Positions 8,527 to 17,584 of a DNA stretch of 64,000 bases are shown piece by piece (the first letter of the stretch is position 1; each line of letters starts with the position of its first letter). The DNA lies in contig DXDR01000075.1 in assembly GCA_019115385.1 (NCBI GenBank), positions 62,001-126,000 on the forward strand, in the 5' to 3' direction. Origin of the DNA: Candidatus Mediterraneibacter avicola. GTDB lineage: Bacteria; Bacillota; Clostridia; Lachnospirales; Lachnospiraceae. The position numbers and the translations under genes are program-made. The notes beneath the pieces are model-generated. The model had not been told where the DNA came from. It saw only the letters and a list, made by a program, of their open reading frames with translations, and searched no databases.

Positions 8527-9549
8527 TTATTCACACCATTGTTCGTATTCTTCAAAGCTGTGTATTTCATGCTCCTGTCCGTCTTTTGATGAGTTTGCTG
8601 GAAGGACACAGCCTTCAAATGATATCTCTTCTCCCTCTTCCATAAACATCTTCAATATTTCTTCTGCGGTAGGCGAGCCACTGATATAAAATGTCAGTAT
8701 CTCATCATCACTTCCTTCGTACTCTGCAAGTCCCGGAAATTCAGCGTATAAAGTTTCATTCCTTTCCGGCAAATACGCTTTGGGTATATCAATCTGGACA
8801 ATATCATATCCCCAGTGCCCCACATCCATTCCAAATGTTACTTCTCCATACCGTTCTGAATAATAGGATTCAAATCCATTTGCTTTTATCAAACCAATCT
8901 CATCAAAAACTAGTACATTATAACTGGTTCCACTACTGCTCTGTTTTCCAGACAACGATTTTATTTCTTCAATCCCATCTGATCTCATTCGGACAAAGGC
9001 CTCTCCTGTCTCTATATTTACATACATTCTCCGTTTATCCTCTGGATCTTCCTTATTTTTCAAATTAAAACTAATGTATTTATTTCCTTCCTGATCCATG
9101 ATAGCTGCGCCAGCAGCAGGATGGACTATAATTTGGTCCGGTTCCAGCATCTCCGAAATCTCTTTAACATCTATAGTCCTTAAAGTCCTGCCTGTTGTCA
9201 GGTCGCATATCTCATATTGTGCTTTGTCTATTTTCAGTATATCGCCTTCTTTAAAGTCATACGTATACTCACAGTCTGCCAGATAAATATACTCTCCAGG
9301 GAAAACCAGCTTTGTATAAGCATAACGAGTATTCTGTTTCGTTACTATCACTGTATCTATTGGATTAATTGCCCCTGTCTCTACATACAAAATTTCATCA
9401 TATTTATCGTCTACCACAGTTGTTTTTATATTTTCACGTCTGTACTCTGCTTCTCTTTGATATTCCATCGCCATTTTCACAACAACTGCAGTCAACGCCA
9501 GAAAAAACAGTATTAATATATAAATAAGCTTATTTTTAAATCTTTTCAT
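8527..9549 (-). CDS. Membrane-anchored probable immunity protein, array copy 2
   Basis: 340 residues with the same plan as its two neighbours: a short basic start, an N-terminal membrane anchor (YILILFFLALTAVVVKMAM) and an extracytoplasmic domain. It is the most divergent copy: residues ~150-240 differ clearly from copies 1 and 3, which agree there (for example SGKQSSSGTSYNV against SADGIGDTNEYSA). The C-terminal ~60 residues are again almost identical. This mosaic pattern suggests recombination at conserved ends with diversification between. The ATG overlaps the stop of the upstream effector relic. Function inferred as for copies 1 and 3. Confidence 0.65.
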   Translation of the reverse strand: MKRFKNKLIYILILFFLALTAVVVKMAMEYQREAEYRRENIKTTVVDDKYDEILYVETGAINPIDTVIVTKQNTRYAYTKLVFPGEYIYLADCEYTYDFKEGDILKIDKAQYEICDLTTGRTLRTIDVKEISEMLEPDQIIVHPAAGAAIMDQEGNKYISFNLKNKEDPEDKRRMYVNIETGEAFVRMRSDGIEEIKSLSGKQSSSGTSYNVLVFDEIGLIKANGFESYYSERYGEVTFGMDVGHWGYDIVQIDIPKAYLPERNETLYAEFPGLAEYEGSDDEILTFYISGSPTAEEILKMFMEEGEEISFEGCVLPANSSKDGQEHEIHSFEEYEQWCE

Positions 9550-9729
9550 AATGTATCTGCCGCCCCCTTATCAATCGTATATGAAAATAAAGTCTTAATA
9601 TCAAGCTGCCTCCCACTTCCACTTTCTTCTCCTTCTATCTCTCCAATAGTATCCAGAAACTCTCCCATATCCATCTCCGCAAACCAGGCCTTCTATCTGG
9701 AACTTCTCCGTTTGCAAAGGCATATATAC
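9546..9729 (-). pseudogene. Effector C-terminal relic between immunity copies 1 and 2
   Basis: The layout is the same as in the next spacer: codons like FVNGELPD fused, with a 2-base loss, to the effector's final ~42 codons. The surviving frame (9546-9674) starts MDMGEFLDTIG and ends IDKGAADTL with an ATGA overlap to the next immunity gene. It carries a short Gly/Glu/Ser-rich insertion absent from the intact effector. It marks one recombination joint of the array. Confidence 0.75.
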
Positions 9730-10779
9730 CTAACTATATTCATACCATTGTTCGTATTCTTCAAAGCTGTGTATTTCATGCTCCTGTCCGTCTTTTGACG
9801 AGTTTGCTGGAAGGACACAGCCTTCAAATGAGATTTCCTGTCCGTCTTCCATAAACATCTTCAATATCTCTTCTGAGCTGGGCGACCCGCTGATATAAAA
9901 TGTCAGTATCTCATCATCACTTCCTTCGTACTCTGCAAGTCCCGGAAATTCAGCGTATAAAGTTTCATTCCTTTCCGGTAAATACCCTTTGGGTATATCG
10001 ATCTGGACAATACCATATCCCCAATACCACACATCAAGCCCGGGGGTTTTTTCATATTCATCCCTTAAAGAATCATATGGTTCAAATCCGTTTGCCTGAA
10101 TTAATCCAATCATGTCGTCCAGCAATGCACTATACTCATTTGTGTCTCCGATTCCATCAGCAGACAGAGATTTTATCTTGTCAAGTCCGTCGCCTCCCAA
10201 CCGTATGATTGCTTCTTCTGTATCCAGGTTTACATATAGTTGTCTCCATTGTGTCTTGTCCCTGATATCCTTTTTATTCATCAGGGAAAAATGGAAATAC
10301 TTATCTCCTCCTGTTTCTATATCAATATCTCCCGAATTTGGATCTGTAATTACTTTATCCGGCTCCAGCTTCTCTGCTATGGCCTTGACATCTATTGTAT
10401 TAAGAACCCTTCCTGTCGTAAGGTCGCAGACTTTATAATTTAATTTTTTAATTTCATATCTATGTTCAACATAATCAACTGTATATTCAATGTCCGGCAG
10501 GCATATATATTGTCCTGGCAGAATTAACGTAGTATACCAGAATTCCTTATCCTTTGACGTAGATATTACTGTATTCACCGGATTGACTGTTCCCGTTTCA
10601 ATATACAGAGTATCATCATACTCATCTTTTATCACATTTGTTTTTATATTTTCACGTCTGTACTCTGCTTCCCTTTGAAACTTGATCAGCCATTTTACGG
10701 CAGCTACCATAAAACATAATAGCAATATTACCAATATAAAAATTATTATTGTTTTTCTTCCAAGTCTTTTCATTTTCAT
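9730..10779 (-). CDS. Membrane-anchored probable immunity protein, array copy 1 (cognate)
   Basis: 349 residues: basic N-terminus, an anchor at about 9-30 (TIIIFILVILLLCFMVAAVK) and an extracytoplasmic domain. It lies directly behind the intact effector, with the effector stop and this ATG sharing ATGA (10776-10779), so it is the likely cognate immunity protein. It is very close to copy 3 over residues ~120-349 and differs from it mainly between 40 and 120. There is no lipobox, no enzyme motif and no known family that I recognise. Confidence 0.68.
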   Translation of the reverse strand: MKMKRLGRKTIIIFILVILLLCFMVAAVKWLIKFQREAEYRRENIKTNVIKDEYDDTLYIETGTVNPVNTVISTSKDKEFWYTTLILPGQYICLPDIEYTVDYVEHRYEIKKLNYKVCDLTTGRVLNTIDVKAIAEKLEPDKVITDPNSGDIDIETGGDKYFHFSLMNKKDIRDKTQWRQLYVNLDTEEAIIRLGGDGLDKIKSLSADGIGDTNEYSALLDDMIGLIQANGFEPYDSLRDEYEKTPGLDVWYWGYGIVQIDIPKGYLPERNETLYAEFPGLAEYEGSDDEILTFYISGSPSSEEILKMFMEDGQEISFEGCVLPANSSKDGQEHEIHSFEEYEQWYEYS

Positions 10780-12896
10780 AATGTATCTGCTGCCCCCTTA
10801 TCAATCGTATATGAAAATAACGTCTTGATATCAAGCTGTCTTTCACTCCCAATATTCTCAATCACACTGACAGCATCCAAAAACTCTCCCATATCCATCT
10901 CCTCAAACATCCCTTGTTCGCCATAAAGCAGTTTTCTACAGTTTTCTTTCTCCTTTTCGCTAATATCCTCTTTTAGCACCTCTCCTAAAATATTTCTTAC
11001 GACCTTTTTCATGTTAACATCCCCATTCTCATCTGCCATATCTGCAAACATCTCTTCCGGCAGCCATGCTCCTATCCCTTCTTTTTCCCATTCATTCATA
11101 CATCTCAGCACATTGGGATCATACTGTCCTGTGAAATTGTACGCAAGCTTATCGGCCTCGTAATTTTCATCCAATATTTCGTATACGCCGCCCATTCCAA
11201 ACCAGCTCTGTGCTATTTCCCATTCTTTTTTATCCAATTCTGCTGACGTATTCATAAAGTCCGTATAGCTGTTAATCGTATCTGATGCTAAAGTATTAAG
11301 TGCATTCAACGCAAGTTTTCCTCTGTCTGTTTCTGCCAGACTGTCCAGGCCCTCTATGTCTGGAAGTTCTCCGTTTACGAAGCCAGCCGCAGATGAAAGT
11401 ATGATCGCCGCTCCCGGTGCGTAGACTGCAAATGCATCTAAAGTCAGATCCAACGCCAATTTGCCAACGAATTTTTCAAATGCCTGTTCCTTCTCCTGTT
11501 CAAGTTCGAGTATCACCTTACGGTCGTCAAAATTTACAAGGGCGCTCCCATTATCAAGAATCCGGCTTTTTATTCTATCCACTTCCATTAAATTTGTCAT
11601 AGAATCCCGCAGGTGTTCAAATTCAAAATAAATAGATTCTCCATCAAAAGAGAGCTTGTTGATTTTACAGCCTACTCCTTTTGAAGGATATATTCTTGTC
11701 AGATCTGAAAATAAATTTTCCTGTGTCATCCATAGATTTTTCATACGGAGTTTTTTCTCATAATCAGAATACAATTTTTTATATCCTTCCTGATCCGGCT
11801 GCATAGAAGTTAATATATATAAGTCGCCCCGTATCAGAAGTTCTGTTCCTAAACTTAGTTTCTCCCAATATACATCACGATGTGTTATGCTGGGTGTCGC
11901 CTCTGTGTCATAGTTCACAAAATATCCTGCCTGCAGCAATGCATTACTGAAATCTGTCAGACGTTTCTCTGATTCTTTTGTAGATTTTTGTTCTTCGTCC
12001 AATTCCAAAATCCGCCATGCATAATCTGCAAGCGCAACCGTCATTCCATCTGACAAATATTTAGGATTAACGGCAAAGGCTTTTATATAGCTTTCCGCTG
12101 TCCCTTCCATCAGGTAGCCAAAAAATACTCTGTCCTCCTCTGTCTCACAGGACTCCAATATTGCTTTGACTTCTTTGGGCAGATATCCGATCTCCTCCAT
12201 ATGCTGAAGCTGCTGCTTTGTAACTCCCATCTTCATCAGTTCCCGGCGGGTCTCACTGATCTCCCCGTCCTGGAGTTTCTGTCTCCACAGGGGATTCCCC
12301 TTTGTCTGGTATTTGCCCGACACCCCGAATGTCTCCAGGGCGGAACGGATATCTGCCCGCATCAGGGGGCCGGCTGTAAAAAGAGACGCCGTGCTGCTCT
12401 CAATCCGGTCGTATGTCTCCTCTTTCTGTTTCCAGCAGTCATAGATCTGCTGCCACAGGGCAGCCGAGCATTCATACATTTGCGCCTGAGTTCTCATGCT
12501 CTGGGCGGTGACCAGGTCATAAGAAGTGCTGTACGACATCCGCCGGTACTTTTCGGCAAGCCGTTCGGCCGAGTTGAACCCTTCCTCCGCTTTATCCATC
12601 TGCGCAAGGACAACAACGCCGTCGATATCCTCGGATCCCACATGGGATTTTAAATAGTTATAATCCGCAATATCCTCATTATTTGCCGCTGTCATCGAAT
12701 TCAGGACCAGCCTGTAATCTTCCATGTGCTCCTTCAGTTCCCCAAAGGACTGGCTCTCCAGTTCATTGTCTGCCACAAACTGATCCAGGCTTTTTCCCAC
12801 TGTCCGTAGCGCCTCATTGTCCTTCTCAAGCACATCCACTGCGGCGTCGCACTGGTGTTTGATCGCCTGGGGCCTTAATCTTGAATTTTCATTCAT
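10776..12896 (-). CDS. LXG-like T7SS effector, probable polymorphic toxin
   Basis: 706 residues. The first ~190 are helical and resemble the LXG export domain of Firmicutes T7SS toxins, with a conserved helix pair around 60-110 and 135-165. A long middle region follows, then a weakly hydrophobic Gly/Ala stretch near 490-510 (YAPGAAIILSSAAGF) and an acidic C-terminal part. I recognise no catalytic toxin motif; the hydrophobic patch would allow a membrane activity. GAAAGGAGAGG precedes the ATG at 12896. It lies two genes after the EsaA-like gene and directly before three immunity-type genes. Codons 140-225 are duplicated at the left edge of the window. Confidence 0.7.
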   Translation of the reverse strand: MNENSRLRPQAIKHQCDAAVDVLEKDNEALRTVGKSLDQFVADNELESQSFGELKEHMEDYRLVLNSMTAANNEDIADYNYLKSHVGSEDIDGVVVLAQMDKAEEGFNSAERLAEKYRRMSYSTSYDLVTAQSMRTQAQMYECSAALWQQIYDCWKQKEETYDRIESSTASLFTAGPLMRADIRSALETFGVSGKYQTKGNPLWRQKLQDGEISETRRELMKMGVTKQQLQHMEEIGYLPKEVKAILESCETEEDRVFFGYLMEGTAESYIKAFAVNPKYLSDGMTVALADYAWRILELDEEQKSTKESEKRLTDFSNALLQAGYFVNYDTEATPSITHRDVYWEKLSLGTELLIRGDLYILTSMQPDQEGYKKLYSDYEKKLRMKNLWMTQENLFSDLTRIYPSKGVGCKINKLSFDGESIYFEFEHLRDSMTNLMEVDRIKSRILDNGSALVNFDDRKVILELEQEKEQAFEKFVGKLALDLTLDAFAVYAPGAAIILSSAAGFVNGELPDIEGLDSLAETDRGKLALNALNTLASDTINSYTDFMNTSAELDKKEWEIAQSWFGMGGVYEILDENYEADKLAYNFTGQYDPNVLRCMNEWEKEGIGAWLPEEMFADMADENGDVNMKKVVRNILGEVLKEDISEKEKENCRKLLYGEQGMFEEMDMGEFLDAVSVIENIGSERQLDIKTLFSYTIDKGAADTL

Positions 12897-13045
12897 ATGC
12901 CTCTCCTTTCCGCACCATCATTTTTTCGTTCTTCTTATATTTCCAGTTGAAAGTTCAACACAATATATATTCCGTAATCCGGGTATATGGTCATTCATTC
13001 TGATTTTTCCTGCTTCTGGGTATCTCCCATCCGATATATGAACAC

Positions 13046-13072
13046 AGGGGAAGCGCCCGAAGCGCTTCCCCT
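13046..13072 (-). terminator. Strong hairpin after the WXG100 gene
   Basis: Perfect 11-bp stem (AGGGGAAGCGC / GCGCTTCCCCT) with a 5-base loop, 10 bases past the WXG100 stop. There is no U-tract on the minus strand. It may be a partial terminator or a 3' stabiliser that lets the WXG100 gene be expressed more than the effector behind it. Confidence 0.55.
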
Positions 13073-13082
13073 CTTTCTCCGC

Positions 13083-13373
13083 TTATCCGCGGTTTGCAGC
13101 TCCGGCGGCCTGGTCGAATTCTGCATACTGCTGTGCATTTGTAACAACTCCCTGGCCGATATCGCTGATCAGTTCGCGCATTGCCTCAAAGCTGGGCGCC
13201 ATCTCAGCCACTCTGGCGGCAAATCCTTCATAACCGCTTCCTTCCCACAGTTCTGGAAGCTGATTGTTAACTACATCATTCAGATAGTTCTGAAGTGTAG
13301 TTACATCCTCCACGTGACTTGCGATCTCCTGCCCTCTGGCAATGACATCTTCGGTGTTCATTCTGATACCCAT
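13083..13373 (-). CDS. esxA: WXG100 family secreted protein (EsxA-like)
   Basis: 96 residues, helix-turn-helix, with the W-x-G turn in LPELWEGSGYEGF (Trp near 43) and a C-terminal helix ending QYAEFDQAAG. WXG100 proteins are exported as dimers by EssC and are the signature substrate of T7SS. An AAAGGAGGAAAAACT ribosome site fixes the ATG at 13373. It follows the EsaA-like gene by about 100 bases and precedes the LXG-like effector. Confidence 0.93.
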   Translation of the reverse strand: MGIRMNTEDVIARGQEIASHVEDVTTLQNYLNDVVNNQLPELWEGSGYEGFAARVAEMAPSFEAMRELISDIGQGVVTNAQQYAEFDQAAGAANRG

Positions 13374-13394
13374 AGTTTTTCCTCCTTTTCGGTC

Positions 13395-13426
13395 TGCTTC
13401 TTCTATCAGATGCTTCTTCTATCAGA
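13395..13426. repeat. Two perfect 16-bp tandem repeats upstream of the WXG100 gene
   Basis: TGCTTCTTCTATCAGA occurs twice head to tail in the leader of the WXG100 gene, just above its ribosome site. It may be simple slippage; no regulator is evident. Confidence 0.7.
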
Positions 13427-13472
13427 GCAGACAATTATTAAGTATTTATTTTGCAATGCTGCCTCGGACAGC

Positions 13473-15851
13473 TTATTGCCTTCTTCTGTTCATTACGGCA
13501 TTGAGTATGAGAGCGAGCAGCAGGATAAATGCAAGGATCCCCGTCGCTATATACATAGCTGCAGAGCTTTGCCCCTGGTTTTCTTCCCCTGTCAGTCCTT
13601 TAGCCTGGCTCTGCACCGCCCCGGAGACTGTTTTGCTTCCGTTTCCGTCCTGGGAAATTTCCTCCGTATTGACAGGATCAGCAATAAACTGATATGCCTG
13701 TGTGTATTCAGCCGTACCCAGTCTTGTATACGGAAGCTTCTGCGTAAACTCAGCCAGTATCTCCTGATTCTCCCGGCTCGTCTGAGCCTTTATCTCTATG
13801 GCATTATTTAATCCTTCGGCAACTGCAGCGTCCGAATCTTCTTTTGTATCCATGATCGTCTGCTGCAGCACGGTTACATTCTCTGTGGCCGTCTGGAATA
13901 CCTGGTCTGCATACTGCATATAGGCCATATTATTTTCGGACAATGCCTCCTGCATTTTCATATTATTCTGGGTCATTTCTGTGCTGCTCTCGGTCAGGAA
14001 CTGCGAATTGATCTGCGGGCTGAAAGCGGATAATTTTTCATTATATGCAGCGATTTCTGCTTTTTCTGCATTATTTCTCTGTACGAAAGTCTCTTCCGCC
14101 CTGTCTGCATTCTCTTCCACCGGAGCTATATACTCTGATTTTACCAGATTTTGTATAGCCTGAATATCCAGGTTTTGTATTTCTCCTATTTTTTCCGCCG
14201 TATTTTTCAGTGCTTCCTGCTGCCGGCTCAGCAGCGCGGATACTGTGACAATTCCGCCGGTTTCAGGATCTTCCATCGGCCTGCCGTCTTCACTGTAAAC
14301 TATGCCTTTAAATTCCTCTGCCGTATAATCGTCATGCCCGACTCCCTTCAGGCTGTTTTTTATAAAATGGGTAAGTTCATCCGCAGATCCTTCACAGGTT
14401 ATTTCCACATCACCAGAGTGTATAGCCACACTGCCGTTCCCATATTTTTCCAGAAAGGCCGCTGCCGAATCATATCCCAGTTTTTGCGCTTCCTCGTTCC
14501 AGCCTTCCAGTACGGTTCTTACAGATCTGTCAGCTTCATACTCTGTCTCCACCGTCCTTCCGTCTCCTGCCCCCGGAGATGATTCCGGGACATTCACGGA
14601 AATTGATACCGTATCTTTTGCATTCTCTGCCTCGGCAAGAGACGCCGTTATTTTTTTCAGAAGTTCTTCCTCTGCACTGATTCTGCTGTCCTCCGACAGG
14701 GTAAACCTGAGCGTGGGTGAATTCTGTTCACCCCTGAACCTGACTTCATATCCTCCGTCGTTATTTTCAGATACTTCCAGTTCCGGCGCTGCCTCCGTCA
14801 GAGCAGACTGATACTGTGACAAAAGCGACTGTACCTGTCCGTTCATCTGGCCGTTATATCTGCTCACCGAATCTTCCAGCTTTTCTGCTATATACTCAAT
14901 GTCCTCTGACATATTTCCCATCTCTTCGGCAAGCACCTCCGCCATGTCAGCCTTATACTCGCCCAGAGATTGTGCCAGAGCAGCGTCAGCGGTCTCTGCT
15001 ATGGATGTTCCATCCTCGCCGGCAGTTATATCAATCTGTGCCACTGCTTCGGACATCTCTGTCAGGATTCCTGCCAGATTCGTTCCCGACTCACCCAGCG
15101 CCTGTATCTCCTGCTGAATCTCTTCCACACACTGCATATACTGTTCGTCAATCCCCTGTGCCAGTTCCGAATTTCGCTGAGTATAGGGCGTAATATCCAG
15201 CATCTCCGTAGTATTTTCCGCCTGTGTCAGCTCCGGCACCTGAATCAGCGACACCAGATCATATGCCTCGATGCCCACGATCGCATCTCTGTCCCACATA
15301 TCATTCTCCATAACGGTGGAGGCCCCGTCCTGGGCTGCATGAAATTCTGCCAGTATATTATCTATATACATATAAGAAAGACTGTTATTTAAACTCTCAG
15401 CATAACTCACCACATTATACAGCAGTTCATACTGGGTCCTTCCAGAATAGGACGGATTCACCGTGTACTGAAGCCATGATGGCGCCGGCGTAGAATTAAT
15501 ACTTTCCACGCTCTGGGAAAATGTTGCCGGAATAATGATATACGCCCCATATGTCCCGTTTTCAAAACCTGCCCTTGCCTCCTCAAGAGAAGAGTACTCA
15601 AAGTCCGAACTGGGAAACCGGGACAGACTCTCCGCATAATTGATCCGCGCTCCGTTTTCCCCGGTTCCCTCATCCAGATTTACGACTGCAATACGCGTTG
15701 ATTCCTCCGGCTGTGATTCATATATCACCGCACCGGTCTCCATGTCCGTTCCCCGGGCGGCCCGGTTCTGTCCATACAGGAATCCTGTACCTCCGGCCGC
15801 CGCAGCGCATACAATCAGAAGCAGTGCTGTAATTACTCTTTTGTATTTCAT
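13473..15851 (-). CDS. esaA: EsaA/YueB-like T7SS membrane protein
   Basis: 792 residues from the chosen ATG at 15851 (MKYKRVITALLL), which has GGGGAAGGA nine bases upstream. A longer frame upstream has no ribosome site and runs into a terminator. There is one N-terminal membrane segment (6-25), a ~690-residue extracytoplasmic domain rich in helices and Gln/Glu with YhgE/Pip-like features (TRIAVVNLDEG near the start), and only one C-terminal membrane segment (MYIATGILAFILLLALILN) before RRRQ. Bacillus YueB and staphylococcal EsaA have about five C-terminal spans, so this is a short form. It is first in the T7SS operon. Confidence 0.75.
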   Translation of the reverse strand: MKYKRVITALLLIVCAAAAGGTGFLYGQNRAARGTDMETGAVIYESQPEESTRIAVVNLDEGTGENGARINYAESLSRFPSSDFEYSSLEEARAGFENGTYGAYIIIPATFSQSVESINSTPAPSWLQYTVNPSYSGRTQYELLYNVVSYAESLNNSLSYMYIDNILAEFHAAQDGASTVMENDMWDRDAIVGIEAYDLVSLIQVPELTQAENTTEMLDITPYTQRNSELAQGIDEQYMQCVEEIQQEIQALGESGTNLAGILTEMSEAVAQIDITAGEDGTSIAETADAALAQSLGEYKADMAEVLAEEMGNMSEDIEYIAEKLEDSVSRYNGQMNGQVQSLLSQYQSALTEAAPELEVSENNDGGYEVRFRGEQNSPTLRFTLSEDSRISAEEELLKKITASLAEAENAKDTVSISVNVPESSPGAGDGRTVETEYEADRSVRTVLEGWNEEAQKLGYDSAAAFLEKYGNGSVAIHSGDVEITCEGSADELTHFIKNSLKGVGHDDYTAEEFKGIVYSEDGRPMEDPETGGIVTVSALLSRQQEALKNTAEKIGEIQNLDIQAIQNLVKSEYIAPVEENADRAEETFVQRNNAEKAEIAAYNEKLSAFSPQINSQFLTESSTEMTQNNMKMQEALSENNMAYMQYADQVFQTATENVTVLQQTIMDTKEDSDAAVAEGLNNAIEIKAQTSRENQEILAEFTQKLPYTRLGTAEYTQAYQFIADPVNTEEISQDGNGSKTVSGAVQSQAKGLTGEENQGQSSAAMYIATGILAFILLLALILNAVMNRRRQ

Positions 15852-15903
15852 TTGTATATTTCCTTCCCCTTTCCGGATTGATCCATATATCTGGCAATGA
15901 TAT

Positions 15904-15932
15904 ATTATCATCCTGTAATTTTCTTTCATCAA
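15904..15932 (-). promoter_or_regulatory. Candidate sigma-A promoter of the T7SS operon
   Basis: On the minus strand, TTGATG (15927-15932), a 17-base spacer, then GATAAT (15904-15909), about 50 bases ahead of the esaA-like start and downstream of the terminator of the preceding gene. Hexamers are imperfect. Confidence 0.5.
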
Positions 15933-15983
15933 TAATAAATTTTTCGAAAACGTATCACTTTTCCAAGAAAATACATTTATATA

Positions 15984-16026
15984 ACAAAAAAAGTTCCCTG
16001 AATACCTAAAAGTATCCAAGAAACTT
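15984..16026 (-). terminator. Intrinsic terminator of the germination gene
   Basis: On the minus strand a 16-bp stem (AAAGTTTCTTGGATAC against GTATTCAGGGAACTTT, three G-U pairs) with a short loop and a run of Ts. It lies between the gerA-type gene and the T7SS operon and separates the two units. Confidence 0.8.
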
Positions 16027-16099
16027 TCACCACATTCAAATTATATCATGCCCGTAGTACCTGTACAAGTAAAAGATAAAAAAGCAGAAACAGGCTCCG

Positions 16100-17467
16100 T
16101 CAGTTTAATTTTACATTCATATAGTTTCTTCCAGACAATGTTTTATTAAAGACCAAAAAGCACAGAATGAGTATACAGCCTATAATAAATCCGGCCAGAT
16201 CAAAGCACGCCGTAAGGATCAGAAGGAGCAGGCGCATAAATTTCAGCGCATACCCCAGTTCAAAGTTTGGCTGCGTATAATTCGCCACAGCCACAAATGC
16301 CATGTAGAGCATTACTTCCGAATTAAACCAGCCGGACTGGACAGAGAATTCCCCCATCACAATACCGGCAATAACACTCAGCGGTGTACTCAGCATAGTC
16401 GGTGTATTCATAGCCGCAAGCCGCAAGCCGTCGATGGACAGTTCCAGGATCAGGAACTGGAAGACCAGCGGTATGTTGACCGTATCCCGCACCGCCACAA
16501 ATGCAAAGACATCCGGCAGCCATTCCAGATTCTGCATAAAAAGAAGATAAAGCGGAGTGAAAAATACCGTTGCGATCGTGATCATTATTCTCGTAGTTTT
16601 CAGGTATACCCCTGTCACAGTGGGAAAATAATAATCGTTTGCCTCCTCTATCATATCCAGGATGGAGGTAGGCAGGATCATTGCGGATGGGGAATTATCC
16701 ACCAGAATGACGACCTTGCCCTCAAGAAGACACGCCGCTGCAGTATCCGGGCGTTCCGTATATTTGAATTTCGGAAAAGGATTGAACCACTTTCTTTTAA
16801 ACAGGGCTTCCGCCAGACTCTGCTGGTTCATCCGCAGATCGCCAAGCTGCAGGCTTTCAATACGCTTTTTCAGATTGTCAAGCAGTTCCCCGTCGACCCG
16901 GTCTGACATATAGCAGATGGCGATATCCGTGCGGGACGCCTGCCCGGCTTCCACCATCTCCATGATCAGGTGAGGGTCACGGATCCTCCTGCGCATCAGA
17001 GCCGTATTAAACACGATCGTTTCCACAAATCCGTCCCTTGAACCTCTGAGGGATCTGTCTTTATCCGGCTCATCCACACTTCTGGCGGGATAAGTACGGC
17101 AGTCTATGCATATACATTCTTTGTATCCGTCGATAAAAAGACAGGTCGTACCTGCAAGGACATTTCGGATCACCTCATCAAAGTCTTCCAGAATATCGAC
17201 CTCCACATATGGCACATGTCTCTGCACAAAATCATCGGCATCTTCCGGCATATCCTGCGCAGACACAGAAAGGAAGGAATCCATGATCTTTAACATTGCT
17301 TCATCTTTCATGAATCCGTCAATGAAAAAGAACACTGCCTCCTTCCCTCCGATCTCGATCTGCCTGCGGATCACATCAAAACTTTCCTTTACCGGAAGTA
17401 CTTCGTTCATATATGCAATATTTTCTTCAAAAGACGGGCTGATCTTTTTTGTGTCTTTTTTAACCAT
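16100..17467 (-). CDS. GerA/SpoVAF family spore germination protein
   Basis: 455 residues from ATG 17467 (MVKKDTKK), placed 9 bases after AAAGGGGA; a Met three codons earlier would sit on the ribosome site itself. The N-terminal ~280 residues are the soluble GerA-type domain (ILVDNSPSAMILPTSI near its end). It is followed by about five hydrophobic spans from ~290, with a Pro-rich signature (ATVFFTPLYLLFM) and NTPTMLSTPLSVIAGIVMGE. Families: GerAA or SpoVAF. No GerB or GerC partner lies beside it, which favours the SpoVAF-type solo arrangement. It implies a spore former. Confidence 0.85.
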   Translation of the reverse strand: MVKKDTKKISPSFEENIAYMNEVLPVKESFDVIRRQIEIGGKEAVFFFIDGFMKDEAMLKIMDSFLSVSAQDMPEDADDFVQRHVPYVEVDILEDFDEVIRNVLAGTTCLFIDGYKECICIDCRTYPARSVDEPDKDRSLRGSRDGFVETIVFNTALMRRRIRDPHLIMEMVEAGQASRTDIAICYMSDRVDGELLDNLKKRIESLQLGDLRMNQQSLAEALFKRKWFNPFPKFKYTERPDTAAACLLEGKVVILVDNSPSAMILPTSILDMIEEANDYYFPTVTGVYLKTTRIMITIATVFFTPLYLLFMQNLEWLPDVFAFVAVRDTVNIPLVFQFLILELSIDGLRLAAMNTPTMLSTPLSVIAGIVMGEFSVQSGWFNSEVMLYMAFVAVANYTQPNFELGYALKFMRLLLLILTACFDLAGFIIGCILILCFLVFNKTLSGRNYMNVKLN

Positions 17468-17584
17468 AGAATACATTCCCCTTTTCTGCCTCTGAGAAAG
17501 CGGCGGTTTCTATAGTTAGACTGCCCGTATTGCCGGCAAAATATACAGCTTTTCGGTAAACTTGCCGTATGTCCGTTATCTGCG

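Noticed and set aside
7299-10779. Immunity-type genes as lipoproteins
   Set aside because: No lipobox Cys follows the N-terminal hydrophobic segment in any copy.
15852-16019. Longer start for the EsaA-like gene (56 more residues)
   Set aside because: The extra part crosses a terminator and a promoter and has no ribosome site, while the chosen ATG has one and starts a membrane anchor.
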